From assembly GCA_910585645.1 (NCBI GenBank), contig CAJUFP010000035.1:1-40635 (forward strand): a stretch of 40,635 nucleotides of DNA. The letters run 5' to 3'. The translations under genes were made by a program, and so were the position numbers. Below are positions 23,275 through 32,116 of this stretch, piece after piece; position 1 is the first letter of the stretch, and every line of letters starts with the position of its first letter. The notes under the pieces were generated by a model. That model did not search any database. It saw only the letters and a program-made list of their open reading frames with translations, and had not been told where the DNA came from. This DNA comes from an uncultured Hungatella sp. (lineage in GTDB: Bacteria; Bacillota; Clostridia; Lachnospirales; Lachnospiraceae).

Positions 23275-25290
23275 TCACTCGCCTGCCATCTGGAAAAACT
23301 GGGCCGGCGTCAGAACTGTTATCCCCAGCTCCCTTGCCTTTGCCAGCTTGCTCCCGGCATTCTCCCCGCAGACCAGGTAATCCGTCTTTTTGCTCACCGA
23401 ACTCCCGGCATGGGCGCCCAGGGATTCAATCTTCTCATTGATGCCGCTGCGGGTATAGGGTTCCACCTTTCCGGTCACTACGACATTCATCCCCACAAAA
23501 GGATTCTCCCTTACTGCGGCCTTATTGTTCTCCACTTTCCTTTTTTCGATATGTAACATTTGCTGTAATACCTCCCATACATACAGATTTTCTTCATCAT
23601 AAAACCACTCATGGATATTGTTGTGCAGGGTATCCCCGAAATCAGGAAGCTGCGTAAAATCATACTGGTGATGTACCGCGTCCTCAAATTCCTCCAGGTC
23701 ACTGTGGAACACCCCGGCAAGGGTCCGGCTGGCCGTATTTCCCACCATAGGGATATCCATGGCGATCAGATACCTCTCAAAAGTGGTATTCCTGCTGCCG
23801 TGGATGGCATCCCACAAACGTTGCCAGGATTTCTCCCCGAAGCCTTCCATATTTACAATCTCGTCCCTGTGCCTGTCAAGCCCATAGATATCCATGTAGG
23901 TATGAATCCACCCTTTTCCAATGAATTTCTCCAGAGTGGCCTCTGACAGACCTTCAATGTTCATGGCTTTCTGGCTGACAAAATGCACGAACCGACGCAG
24001 GCGCCTGGTCTCGCAGCCCTGGTTATCGCAGAACAGAGTCTTAGTAATCTTATCTTTCCCATTCTCTACGGAACGGCTCTCGTGGATGCGGGCAGGCTTC
24101 CCACAGCAGGGGCACCTTTCCGGTACGGCCTGCCCCATGACAAAATGGCCACGGTCGAGATTTTCCTCCACATGGGGGATGATCATGTTCCGCTTGCTGA
24201 CCAGTATCCGGCAGCCGGGCATCAGCTCCATCCCTTCGATAAAGGAAAGATTGTGCAGGCTTGCCCTGGATACCTCACATCCGTCTATTTCTACCGGTTC
24301 AAAAACCGCCACCGGGGAGATCTCCCCGGAACGGGAAGGATTCCACTCAATAGAGAGCAGCTTTGTTTCGTGGAGCCCGTCCTCGAATTTAAAGGCTATC
24401 CCATCTTTGTAGTGATGCCCTGTCCTGCCGCAAGACCGGGAAAAGGCAATGTCATTGTAGGATGCCACGATCCCATCAATGGGGACATCACTGGTCTCTG
24501 CAAACTGCCGCAGCTTTGCAATGCCGTCCGCCATCTCCTGGCAGCTCAGTTTCCGCTTACTGATGACAAATTTGCAGACCTGGAAGCCCAGTTCCGGGAG
24601 TTTCCGCAGTTTCTGGGATTTTGATTGCATTTCCGGAAATCCTTCCACTACGGTAAAAGGCATATACATCACCTTCCGCTCCCGGCAGACTGCCGCATCC
24701 AGCAGACGCACGGAGCCAACCGCCAGGTTCCTTCCGTTCTTGTAGCGTTCCCCGTTGCTGTCCGTCAGGGTTTCCCGCAGTTTCTTAAAATCACCTGGCC
24801 GGATAAATGCCTCCCCGCTCACCACCAGACGTTCCTTGTGGGGAATGTGCTGTGGTATCCCGGAAATGCCGCGGACATTGTGGGTGATTATTTCTCCGGT
24901 ATCCCCGTCACCACGGGTAGAAGCTTCAATCAGTTTCCCATTCTCATAAGTCAGCTTGACCGTCAAACCGTCCAGCTTCAGCATCAAAAGGATCTGATGC
25001 TCCCCAGAAAAAGAAACCAGTTCCTCCACGCTTTTCGTCTTATCCAGTGAGAGCAACGGAATCGGATGGCCTGTCTTTTTAAGCTCACTGACTGCCTGAA
25101 AGCCCACTGTCTGTGTGGGGGAATCTGCCATCCATATCCCCGTTTCCTTCTCCAAGGCTGCCAGCTCGTCATACATTCGGTCATAGACTACATCCGAAAC
25201 GGATGGGGCATCGCTGTTATAATATTCATCCCTGTACCGGTTTAACTGCGCGGTCAGCGCCTGTATTTTTTCCCATGCGTTCTGTGCCAT
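23275..25290 (-). CDS. ligA: NAD-dependent DNA ligase
   Basis: The 671-residue length matches full-length bacterial LigA. Domain Ia: YYNSDAPSVSDVVYDRMYDE (about 23-42). Adenylation site: KLDG, with Lys105. Also present are the STRGDGDTGE motif and the OB domain around 310-390. The zinc finger has four cysteines (CPCCGKP and CDNQGCE, about 395-425). Helix-hairpin-helix repeats follow to about 560. A BRCT domain closes the protein (VGMNVVVTGKVEPYTRSGIN to KARELGITVLTPAQFF). It seals nicks using NAD. A second LigA on a mobile element is an accessory copy; the host chromosome must encode its own. The start directly follows the stop of the preceding gene. Confidence 0.95.
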   Translation of the reverse strand: MAQNAWEKIQALTAQLNRYRDEYYNSDAPSVSDVVYDRMYDELAALEKETGIWMADSPTQTVGFQAVSELKKTGHPIPLLSLDKTKSVEELVSFSGEHQILLMLKLDGLTVKLTYENGKLIEASTRGDGDTGEIITHNVRGISGIPQHIPHKERLVVSGEAFIRPGDFKKLRETLTDSNGERYKNGRNLAVGSVRLLDAAVCRERKVMYMPFTVVEGFPEMQSKSQKLRKLPELGFQVCKFVISKRKLSCQEMADGIAKLRQFAETSDVPIDGIVASYNDIAFSRSCGRTGHHYKDGIAFKFEDGLHETKLLSIEWNPSRSGEISPVAVFEPVEIDGCEVSRASLHNLSFIEGMELMPGCRILVSKRNMIIPHVEENLDRGHFVMGQAVPERCPCCGKPARIHESRSVENGKDKITKTLFCDNQGCETRRLRRFVHFVSQKAMNIEGLSEATLEKFIGKGWIHTYMDIYGLDRHRDEIVNMEGFGEKSWQRLWDAIHGSRNTTFERYLIAMDIPMVGNTASRTLAGVFHSDLEEFEDAVHHQYDFTQLPDFGDTLHNNIHEWFYDEENLYVWEVLQQMLHIEKRKVENNKAAVRENPFVGMNVVVTGKVEPYTRSGINEKIESLGAHAGSSVSKKTDYLVCGENAGSKLAKARELGITVLTPAQFFQMAGE

Positions 25291-25614
25291 TTAAGCCACC
25301 TCCTGCCCTGTGATATGAAAGGACATAACCAGAAATTCTTCGGTATGTTCTTTGCCTTTGCAGTAGATACTGCAGATACCATCATGGAATTCCCAGTCGG
25401 AGGCATTACACCACCAGAGAACAAATCCCTTTCCATCATTTGCAAGGCTCACTTTATGATCCGGTTCGTCCGGCACGATACTGTAAAACCCCTGGGTATT
25501 TGCCAGCGTAACCTTGCGTTTCTGCCCTGTAAATTCCGGCCTGCAGTGAACAAGAATCTCCAGACAGGTCCCCTTCTTTATAGTCTTTTTTAACTGATTC
25601 AGATTTTTTACCAT
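25291..25614 (-). CDS. Small element protein of unknown function
   Basis: The 107-residue protein has AAGGAG at good spacing before ATG 25614. The N-terminus is basic (KNLNQLKKTIKKGTCLEILV); a beta-rich body follows (GFVLWWCNASDWEFHDGICS). Its stop abuts the ligase ATG, so the two are probably translated together. The pattern of an initial helix, then strands and a W-rich segment, is common in small phage and conjugative-element proteins. I do not recognise the family and no catalytic motif is visible. Confidence 0.6.
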   Translation of the reverse strand: MVKNLNQLKKTIKKGTCLEILVHCRPEFTGQKRKVTLANTQGFYSIVPDEPDHKVSLANDGKGFVLWWCNASDWEFHDGICSIYCKGKEHTEEFLVMSFHITGQEVA

Positions 25615-25645
25615 ACTTATCTCCTTTTCGTTTCAATTTTTTGAC

Positions 25646-25681
25646 AAAGAAAACGGATGCCATAAAGACATCCGCTTTCTT
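25646..25681 (-). terminator. Terminator hairpin after pcfJ
   Basis: AAGAAA-CGGATG (about 25647-25659) pairs with CATCCG-TTTCTT (25669-25681) around a 9-base loop. A T-rich stretch (GTCAAAAAATT region) follows on the minus strand. It lies between pcfJ and the next gene of the same orientation. Confidence 0.65.
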
Positions 25682-25684
25682 ACC

Positions 25685-27688
25685 CTATGCAGCCGCCGCA
25701 AGTGCAGGGGCATGCAGAATCTTTTTTTCCCATACATCCAAAAATCTTTTGATTGTGGGGGGAGGTGTCTGGTTATCATAACAGCGGGCCTGTACCACCT
25801 CGCCATTATGGATTTCAACCGTACAGAGAGGCTTATCCTGCTCCTCCGCTTTGCGGACAAACAGAATCGTACTCTCCCTTTTTACATAACCTCCGACACA
25901 GTGATGCAGTTTCTGCCCTTCCTCCAGGATTTCCTTTGCCGTATGGGGAAGCAGCATGGCAAACCCATACTTAATAAAGTGATACTGCTGATTCATTTCC
26001 TCAAACTGTTTCTGGATCTGTCTGTCATAGACCAGCGCCTGCTCTTTGTCCGAGATGTCATTCACCTTGTCATGGGCTTTTTTTAAGTCAGCCGGAAACA
26101 GGACAAAACTGTTTTTCAGATCTAATTCCAGCCCATCGCTCATACAAAGGTAATCCCGATAGTCAGTCAACAAATCCTCCATCTTATAATATCCGCCGAT
26201 CTGATAAGGACTTATTTTACCGAACTTTGCATACTGTTCATTTACATATTTGATTAGTTTATAGGAAGTCATATACTTTAACGGAACAAGTACATTTTCT
26301 GTCCGGCTGATATTGTAATTCCCGCACCAGCGCAGCAGTTCTTCATTCAGCTCCAGGTTTTCATGAAGAAGCGCCCGGATCAGCTTCATCTGGCCAAGCC
26401 CCGGATTTATCCTCTGGAGCAGGGGAAGGTGGCTTTTATCGAGCCCAAGCACTTCCTTTAAATTCTTCCCATTTGGATTAAACCCGGAGTCTGAACTATA
26501 ATAATGATTATCATAGGCAACACTCTCAGCCAGGCGGTACAGATGAAGCTTTACCAGATATTCCAGCATCGGGTAACGATTGTACCTCACTAAATACTGG
26601 ATAGCATAAAGGGGTTCCCTGTCTGCCAGATAAAATTCTTTCAGCTGGGAATACTGCCACGGCGACCCTTTTAACACTTTGTCCAGGTTCTTTTCATACA
26701 GGAAACCTGTCTGGTCTGCCTCAAAGCTGTACTGCCACCTGCTGAACACAGGGCGGCTCCCCGGCTTCCACGGAGTAAGCCTGTCCCGGCAGCTGTAACT
26801 GTAGTAATAGCGTTCTTCGGAAATGTTCCCGGCATCATCCCAGGAGAGGAATGTCCTGGCATTCTCATAAACACTTACATACGGTTTCCTTTCATCCCCA
26901 TACTGAGAATAATTTTTTATGAACCGCACTACAATCTCATTCCCGGAAATGCGCTGGATAACCTGCAGCGTATTCCGGTCAATGATCATCCCACGTTTCC
27001 CACGGCTCTTAAAGGTTACCTTTGCCTTACATACAGGGCATATTCCTTTTTCGTTATGCCTCACGCCTGTCACCAGAACTTCGGTTTTACATGCGCTGCA
27101 GAATCCTTCCATATCCTTTCTCTTTCTGTTATAAGAATAGAAAAGATAATGCGGTACTATCTCCCGGTCCATCATCTTCCTGATATTTCTGGGAAGGGCA
27201 GGGACTGCCTTCATCCTCTCACGGATTTCTTTTTCCTTTTTTAATTTCCGTTCCTGCTGTCTTTTTTCACTGATGTCACTCTGTAAATGATACAGGCTGG
27301 TAAAACCTTTAGAGCCTTTCTGTTTACAAAATTTTGTCACACGTTCCTCATCGCAGGCCATATAAAAGGCACACCGTCTGCTGAAATCATAATCCCTTTG
27401 CAAGTTACAAAAGGCGGCCGCACTCCAACGGGTACTTCCATCCTCTCTGCGGCATAAAGTGACGTACTCTGTCCTGCTTTGGAACATGGTCAAAATTGGC
27501 TGGAAAATTCCCGCTGCCGCCTGCTCTCTTAGATAGATATACAATACCAGAAGCCGTTTCCCACCGATATTTTTCACTGCTGTCCGCACAATGTACTTCA
27601 CTTCCTCCGCATGGAGCAGCCCGTGGTTCTGGTTCATTTTCAGCCCCGGATCTGCATATTTCCGGCATTCTCTTTTCTTTATTTTCAT
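25685..27688 (-). CDS. pcfJ: PcfJ-like protein
   Basis: The protein has about 667 residues from the ATG at 27688 (AGGGGG eight bases upstream; the ATG at 27694 is too close). A zinc-ribbon-like segment with CSACKTEVL and CPVCKAKVTF lies at about 205-235. The C-terminal PcfJ signature is GQKLHHCVGGYVKRESTILF, then PLCTVEIHNGEVVQARCYDN. PcfJ is named from the enterococcal conjugative plasmid pCF10; homologues are widespread on Firmicute conjugative elements and phages, and the activity is not established. It follows pcfK directly, the usual order. It supports assignment of the region to a conjugative or phage-related element. Confidence 0.85.
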   Translation of the reverse strand: MKIKKRECRKYADPGLKMNQNHGLLHAEEVKYIVRTAVKNIGGKRLLVLYIYLREQAAAGIFQPILTMFQSRTEYVTLCRREDGSTRWSAAAFCNLQRDYDFSRRCAFYMACDEERVTKFCKQKGSKGFTSLYHLQSDISEKRQQERKLKKEKEIRERMKAVPALPRNIRKMMDREIVPHYLFYSYNRKRKDMEGFCSACKTEVLVTGVRHNEKGICPVCKAKVTFKSRGKRGMIIDRNTLQVIQRISGNEIVVRFIKNYSQYGDERKPYVSVYENARTFLSWDDAGNISEERYYYSYSCRDRLTPWKPGSRPVFSRWQYSFEADQTGFLYEKNLDKVLKGSPWQYSQLKEFYLADREPLYAIQYLVRYNRYPMLEYLVKLHLYRLAESVAYDNHYYSSDSGFNPNGKNLKEVLGLDKSHLPLLQRINPGLGQMKLIRALLHENLELNEELLRWCGNYNISRTENVLVPLKYMTSYKLIKYVNEQYAKFGKISPYQIGGYYKMEDLLTDYRDYLCMSDGLELDLKNSFVLFPADLKKAHDKVNDISDKEQALVYDRQIQKQFEEMNQQYHFIKYGFAMLLPHTAKEILEEGQKLHHCVGGYVKRESTILFVRKAEEQDKPLCTVEIHNGEVVQARCYDNQTPPPTIKRFLDVWEKKILHAPALAAAA

Positions 27689-27700
27689 CTGCATTTCCCC

Positions 27701-28705
27701 CTATCCTGCAAGACCTGCCAGAGTCATCTGTTCAAACTGCCCGCCATCTGCTCCTTTCTCCTGCGGTTTCTTTTCCTCCTTTTTCCCATTTTTCTCTTTT
27801 CCTGCGGTTTTCTTTCCCACAGTTTTTGTACTTTTGGACTTCACATTGGATTTCCCGTTATATGCCCTGGGAACAAATTTCTCCTCCTTTTCCTGATCTT
27901 CCTTTGCGTCCGGATCACGGAAATATTCCTCCGCCCACTGATAGCACAGGTCATCCGGCACGTCACTTCCATAAACACCGTTTTCCGGCTTGATATCATT
28001 ATCCTTCATCTCCTGCTCCACAAACTCCCTGGCTTTCCGGTTGATATAGAAAAAGCAGTGGATCATGGTCTTGCTGGGATGCATGGTCAGTCTGGAAAAA
28101 TCCGGGTCCTCCAGACATAAAGTCTGGATATACTCTGATACGCACTCCTTCATATTCCGGCGGGTAAGCTTTTCCGTATCGGCTCCCACACGTTTCATGG
28201 CCTGTGCGGTCACTTCCTCGTCACTCAGGGAAGACAGTCTGGCAAGCTGTGCCTGTTCCGCGTCCTTCTTTGCCTGCTGCCTGGCCTCCCATTCCGCTTT
28301 CCGTCTGGCCTCTGCCGCCTCATGCTCCGCACGTTTTTTACCCTCTGTTTCTTCTTCCGCATCAAAGCTTTCCTCTTTCTCCGGTTCCCCGGCCTTTGCT
28401 GGTTCTCCTGTCTCCTCCGGTTCCCCGGTTTCCTCTGCCCCATCGCTTTCCGGGCCGGCGCATTCTTCTGCGTCCTCCCATGCTCCGTCTGAAACAGTTT
28501 CCTCCTGGGCCGGAAGAGAAGCCGCGTCCGGCTCCTGGCCGTCTGAATCAAAGGGGTTCTCCCCAAACGCATCCATGCTGTCCATAAAACCATCGGGCAG
28601 CCCGTTTTCTCCCTTTCCCGGATCTCCTGCCGGCAATCCAGCCTCCTCAAAAGGGGTTTCTTCCATACACACTTCCATGTTCATATCCTCAAATGCACTA
28701 CTCAT
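27701..28705 (-). CDS. pcfK: PcfK-like protein with long acidic linker
   Basis: The protein has about 334 residues from ATG 28705 (AAGGAGAG upstream; the frame continues upstream but lacks support). Residues 1-150 are acidic and repetitive (EETGEPEETGEPAKAGEPEK). A charged coiled-coil stretch rich in KAEWEARQQAKKDAEQ follows. The PcfK domain is at about 165-290: SSLSDEEVTAQAMKRVGADT, HPSKTMIHCFFYINRKAREF and SDVPDDLCYQWAEEYFRDP. A Lys-rich tail ends in FEQMTLAGL. PcfK-PcfJ pairs are a hallmark of pCF10-type elements. The biochemical role is unknown. The tail pattern QFEQMTLA resembles a short linear clamp-binding motif, but that is only a resemblance. Confidence 0.85.
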   Translation of the reverse strand: MSSAFEDMNMEVCMEETPFEEAGLPAGDPGKGENGLPDGFMDSMDAFGENPFDSDGQEPDAASLPAQEETVSDGAWEDAEECAGPESDGAEETGEPEETGEPAKAGEPEKEESFDAEEETEGKKRAEHEAAEARRKAEWEARQQAKKDAEQAQLARLSSLSDEEVTAQAMKRVGADTEKLTRRNMKECVSEYIQTLCLEDPDFSRLTMHPSKTMIHCFFYINRKAREFVEQEMKDNDIKPENGVYGSDVPDDLCYQWAEEYFRDPDAKEDQEKEEKFVPRAYNGKSNVKSKSTKTVGKKTAGKEKNGKKEEKKPQEKGADGGQFEQMTLAGLAG

Positions 28706-28723
28706 ATCTGCTCTCCTTTCGTT

Positions 28724-28759
28724 AAAAAAGGCATGGAGCGGGTAATCCCATTCCATGCC
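28724..28759 (-). terminator. Terminator hairpin between primase-like gene and pcfK
   Basis: GGCATGGA (28730-28737) pairs with TCCATGCC (28752-28759). TTTTTT follows on the minus strand (complement of 28724-28729). It is a strong intrinsic terminator lying between two genes of the same operon. Confidence 0.75.
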
Positions 28760-28784
28760 TTTGCCGCTGTCCGCCTCCATCCTT

Positions 28785-30404
28785 TCACTTTTTTGCAAGA
28801 AAGGGGGAGAAGCGCACAGGTTCAAATGTCCTGCCGTCTATGTAGAAATAGCGGCGGCCTGTTCCATCGTCCAGCTCCACCACATCCGAAGATGCAAGGG
28901 GGCGTCCTCTGTAGCTTTCCGGCACCTGGTTTCCGTAATGCGCCGAAATCTGTTCCAGTATTTCCGTATCTTTCCATTCTTCCGGGCAGGCAAGCTCTGC
29001 ATCGCACACCAGCCGGTATTCCGAAGCCGGTGGCTGCTCATACCCGGCCCTGTGCAGATCCCGGATTCCTTTAAAAGCAAACGGGATGGTTTCCTGGCCT
29101 GCGTCAAAGCAAAGCTGGTAAATGCGGAACCTGTATCTGCGGTGGGAAAAACTCAAGTTCTCTTTTGACAGTTCTTTTCCCTCCTGGCCAAAAAGCGCCT
29201 GGCCTTTCTGTAAATTCTGGTCTCCACCTTCTTTCTGCTGTTTTTCTCTCCGGAGCGCAAGCTGCCAGTCGTCAATCCCCTTGTAGTTGGGATTCCAGGT
29301 CAGCCTCCGGCACTCCATGCCCTGCTGTCTTGCCAGCAGGTAGATTTTGGAGCTTCCTTTTGCGATCATCTCATTGCTGTACTTGTCCATGTCGTGGGCC
29401 TCGATAATGAGTTCCGTGCCGTTCTGTGCCAGCAGCCCGAACAGAGGCCCCAGCTGTGCCACATTGTTTGCCCCTGCCACCGCCACAAAAGAACGGTTTA
29501 ACAGCACATGGGCAATATCCGCTTTCAGTATCCCTTCCGTGACATAGATGGTCCGGGCAAAGGGGTTCCCTATAAAATGCACCGGGCTCCCGGATGTTAC
29601 CCCCATATTTTTTGTGGAGGAGGAAAGCCAGATATATTTCGTCCCGGCTTTCTCCGGAGGGTCGTCCTTGTCCTTAAAGGGAACATCCAGAAGGATCTGC
29701 ATCCCCCGGATCAGCCCGTCAATGCCGATGGCCGGTATCAGGATGCCCGCCGTGCGGCTGCTGAACTTTGCGGTCCAGTACCCGCCTTCATGGAGATAAA
29801 ACCCAGGAACTCCCTCCACCTTGCAGCCCTGCTTAATCAGCCTCTCCGTCAGGGATCGGCACAGAAAATAGGGCGGGGTGCTCTTAAATCCCAGGCTGTC
29901 GATCTGTTCATCCGAAAGCCCCCGCTTCTCCGAGCGCAGGTGCGCCCGGTGTGCGGGAGTCAGGGACAGCATTTCCAGCAGCAGGGAATAGGTCTGGTGT
30001 ATCTCCTGGGGGCCGGCACGCTCCGCCTGGGAAATCCCGGTTTCCTTTTGGCTGCCGGCGCAAAGGTTCCCTGACGGAACCCCTGCGCCGGGATTTATGT
30101 TCTCTGCCTGCCCGTATCCCCAGGAAGTATCCCCCGCCTGGAGCGCGTCACAGATTTCCTGATAGGCTTCGGAATTGGTGGTATTGTTGACCCTTGCGTA
30201 CAGGTTCAGCATCCCGCCGTGTTCGCCGCAGTAGTTGCACCGCCACACGTTCTTGACAAAGTTGACATTCATCTTTCCTCTCCGGTCGCCGCAGAACGGG
30301 CAATCCGTATAGGCACTGTCCGCCTGCCTGCGCAGGATGCGCAAATGCAGCAGCTCCACCACATCCATGATCCCAAACGGGAAATCCTGTGAAAACGAGC
30401 CCAT
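28785..30404 (-). CDS. CHC2 zinc-finger primase-like protein with Toprim-like region
   Basis: The protein has about 539 residues from ATG 30404, with GGAGG nine bases upstream. The DnaG-type zinc finger is complete: DCPFCGDRRGKMNVNF then WRCNYCGEHGG (Cys 35, 38, 56, 59). A middle segment contains IYVTEGILKADIAHVLL, then VAVAGANNV and TELIIEAHDMDKYSN, resembling a Toprim/DUF3854 fold with acidic metal ligands. The C-terminus has FYIDGRTFEPVRFSP. Such proteins prime replication of plasmids and phages or act in transfer. No helicase domain is fused, so a separate helicase, possibly the RecD2-like one, is needed. It lies between a candidate annealing protein and pcfK. Confidence 0.85.
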   Translation of the reverse strand: MGSFSQDFPFGIMDVVELLHLRILRRQADSAYTDCPFCGDRRGKMNVNFVKNVWRCNYCGEHGGMLNLYARVNNTTNSEAYQEICDALQAGDTSWGYGQAENINPGAGVPSGNLCAGSQKETGISQAERAGPQEIHQTYSLLLEMLSLTPAHRAHLRSEKRGLSDEQIDSLGFKSTPPYFLCRSLTERLIKQGCKVEGVPGFYLHEGGYWTAKFSSRTAGILIPAIGIDGLIRGMQILLDVPFKDKDDPPEKAGTKYIWLSSSTKNMGVTSGSPVHFIGNPFARTIYVTEGILKADIAHVLLNRSFVAVAGANNVAQLGPLFGLLAQNGTELIIEAHDMDKYSNEMIAKGSSKIYLLARQQGMECRRLTWNPNYKGIDDWQLALRREKQQKEGGDQNLQKGQALFGQEGKELSKENLSFSHRRYRFRIYQLCFDAGQETIPFAFKGIRDLHRAGYEQPPASEYRLVCDAELACPEEWKDTEILEQISAHYGNQVPESYRGRPLASSDVVELDDGTGRRYFYIDGRTFEPVRFSPFLAKK

Positions 30405-30468
30405 CGCCTGCACCCTCCTTCCTTATTTCTTTTTTCACGGCTGCCTTTACCGTTTTCTATGCGCCGTT

Positions 30469-32049
30469 TTACCCGGCTTTCTTTACAGCCAGGGAATCCA
30501 GCATGATCTGGGCCGCCGCACGGAGGATATTGTTATCTCCCCGGTAACCGCCGTACAGATAGAATTTCAGGCTGGGCGGGCGCCGTTCTGCCACTTCTGC
30601 AATGGTCTGCCCCTTGCAGACGCCGGTATCCACTACCACCTTTCCTGCTTCTTCAAAGGTCATCAGCTTGACGATCTCCTCCACAGGCATATCCGGGGTA
30701 TACCTGGCCTCTGCTTTTTCCTGTGCTTTTCCAGCGGCAGGCAGTTCCAGCGTTTCAGATGCTGCAGATCTGGTTTCCACATTTTCAGCACTTCCGCTGT
30801 TTCCAGTATTTCCGCCAAAAGATGCAGCCGTTTCTACAGTAACATTCTGCCCGCCTAACAGCGCCATCATGCCCTGTACTGCTTTCCCGGTATCTTCCTC
30901 CATATTTTTCCTTTCGGAAACAGGGAGGCTGTCCCCCGTTTCTCCCGCCACAGGCATTTCTGCGCTTTTCTGTACGGGAAGGGAATCCGGTTCCCCTGCC
31001 TTTACCGGCAGTTCCCCGGTTCCGGCAGGCTGCGCCGTTCCCTGAACCTTTGCTGTCTGCGGTCCTGCCGGCAGACTGCTGTTTTCAGCCGGCTCCTGGA
31101 CCCTGGCTGACGGTTCCGTTTTACTTTCTCCACCTGCTCCCACAGTCTGCGCTGCTCCTACAGAGGGCTGTCCTGACGGTTCCTGTGCGGAAGACAAAGG
31201 CTGCCCTTCCATCTTCTGCGTGGTGCCGGACTGTACCGGGAGCGTTCCGAAGCTTTCTTCCGGCCCTGCCGGAAGGCTTTCTGAACCGCCCTGGGAACCA
31301 GCCGGAAGACTTGCCCCAGAATTTCCATTCCCCGCCATCGCTTCAAGAGGAGTTTCTGCCTCTGCAGCCGTGCGGTGTGCCGGACTGTTTCCCGCAGGCC
31401 CGGCATTTACCGCCGTCTTCGCGCCCTGAATAGGCAGCCCGGAGGTCTGCGCCGGTTTTCCCTGCTGCGGTGACTCTTTCTTTTCCTCTGCAGCCGGGAA
31501 CACTGTGACCGTACTTCTGGCAGGTGCCGCCTGCTGTTCTCCTCCCGTGGAATCTTTACCTGCCACCGGGATTGCCCCTTTATTCTGGGAAACTCCATTT
31601 AAAGGAATCCTGCTCCCGTAACGGCTCCCTTTCGCGTCCATGCCCACATCGGCAAACTGGATGCCAAAGCCTGCATCGGACAACGCCTCATCCATAGCCG
31701 CATGCTGTGCCGCCTGGATATACTGCCCTCCCGGCGCCTCTTCCTTCGTGCAGCTGGAAGTAAAGCTGCCAATGGGGTTTTCATCGGTACGCTCCAGAAA
31801 AACCTGTGCCTCATAGATCGCCATCTGCTCCGTGATGCGCAGGGCGTTCAGGCGGATGCGGCCTTTGGGGTTCGCAAGCCGGAACCATAACTTTTTATAG
31901 CGGAGATCCAGCTGCAGCATTTCCTCCCCGTTTTCCGGGGAGATGATGCGGCGGAGCAGTTTCAACGGGTTAAACCCCGGCACTTTGTTAAGCTCTGCCA
32001 CCGCAGGGATGCTCTCATACATGGTTGCTGTCTGTTCATTCTTATTCAT
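30469..32049 (-). CDS. Large linker-rich element protein; candidate DNA annealing or recombination partner
   Basis: The protein has about 526 residues from ATG 32049 (AAAGGAG upstream). It has three parts. A conserved-looking N-terminal domain (about 1-150) carries GFNPLKLLRRIISPENGEEM, KGRIRLNALRITEQMAIYEA and YIQAAQHAAMDEALSDAGFG. A roughly 280-residue low-complexity linker is rich in Pro, Ala, Gly, Ser and Gln. A compact C-terminal domain (about 445-526) has VDTGVCKGQTIAEVAERRPP, then LKFYLYGGYRGDNNILRA. No family is certain. The A-rich helix before DAGFGIQF recalls Rad52/Erf-type annealing proteins. The neighbours, a YqaJ exonuclease and RecD2 helicase, fit a recombination role. The C-terminal unit resembles small domains appended to exonucleases. 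Confidence 0.55.
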   Translation of the reverse strand: MNKNEQTATMYESIPAVAELNKVPGFNPLKLLRRIISPENGEEMLQLDLRYKKLWFRLANPKGRIRLNALRITEQMAIYEAQVFLERTDENPIGSFTSSCTKEEAPGGQYIQAAQHAAMDEALSDAGFGIQFADVGMDAKGSRYGSRIPLNGVSQNKGAIPVAGKDSTGGEQQAAPARSTVTVFPAAEEKKESPQQGKPAQTSGLPIQGAKTAVNAGPAGNSPAHRTAAEAETPLEAMAGNGNSGASLPAGSQGGSESLPAGPEESFGTLPVQSGTTQKMEGQPLSSAQEPSGQPSVGAAQTVGAGGESKTEPSARVQEPAENSSLPAGPQTAKVQGTAQPAGTGELPVKAGEPDSLPVQKSAEMPVAGETGDSLPVSERKNMEEDTGKAVQGMMALLGGQNVTVETAASFGGNTGNSGSAENVETRSAASETLELPAAGKAQEKAEARYTPDMPVEEIVKLMTFEEAGKVVVDTGVCKGQTIAEVAERRPPSLKFYLYGGYRGDNNILRAAAQIMLDSLAVKKAG

Positions 32050-32070
32050 GGATAAAACTCCTTTCATTAA

Positions 32071-32112
32071 ATAAATAAGGGATACCCCGTGCGATTTCTG
32101 CACCTGTATCCC
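32071..32112 (-). terminator. Terminator-like hairpin after the RecD2-like gene
   Basis: GGGATAC (32079-32085) pairs with GTATCCC (32106-32112). A weak T-rich run (TTATTTATTT) follows on the minus strand. It lies in the 67-bp gap before the next gene. Confidence 0.5.
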
Positions 32113-32116
32113 ATTT

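Noticed and set aside
23983..25050. Plus-strand frames opposite ligA
   Set aside because: The ligase on the minus strand has full domain support; these frames are antisense shadows.
28065..28745. Long plus-strand Ser/Pro-rich frame opposite pcfK
   Set aside because: It is the mirror of the acidic repetitive pcfK coding strand, with low-complexity composition and no ribosome site.
30602..31433. Plus-strand frames opposite the linker-rich protein
   Set aside because: They are open only because the linker on the minus strand is low in stop complements; there are no motifs or ribosome sites.
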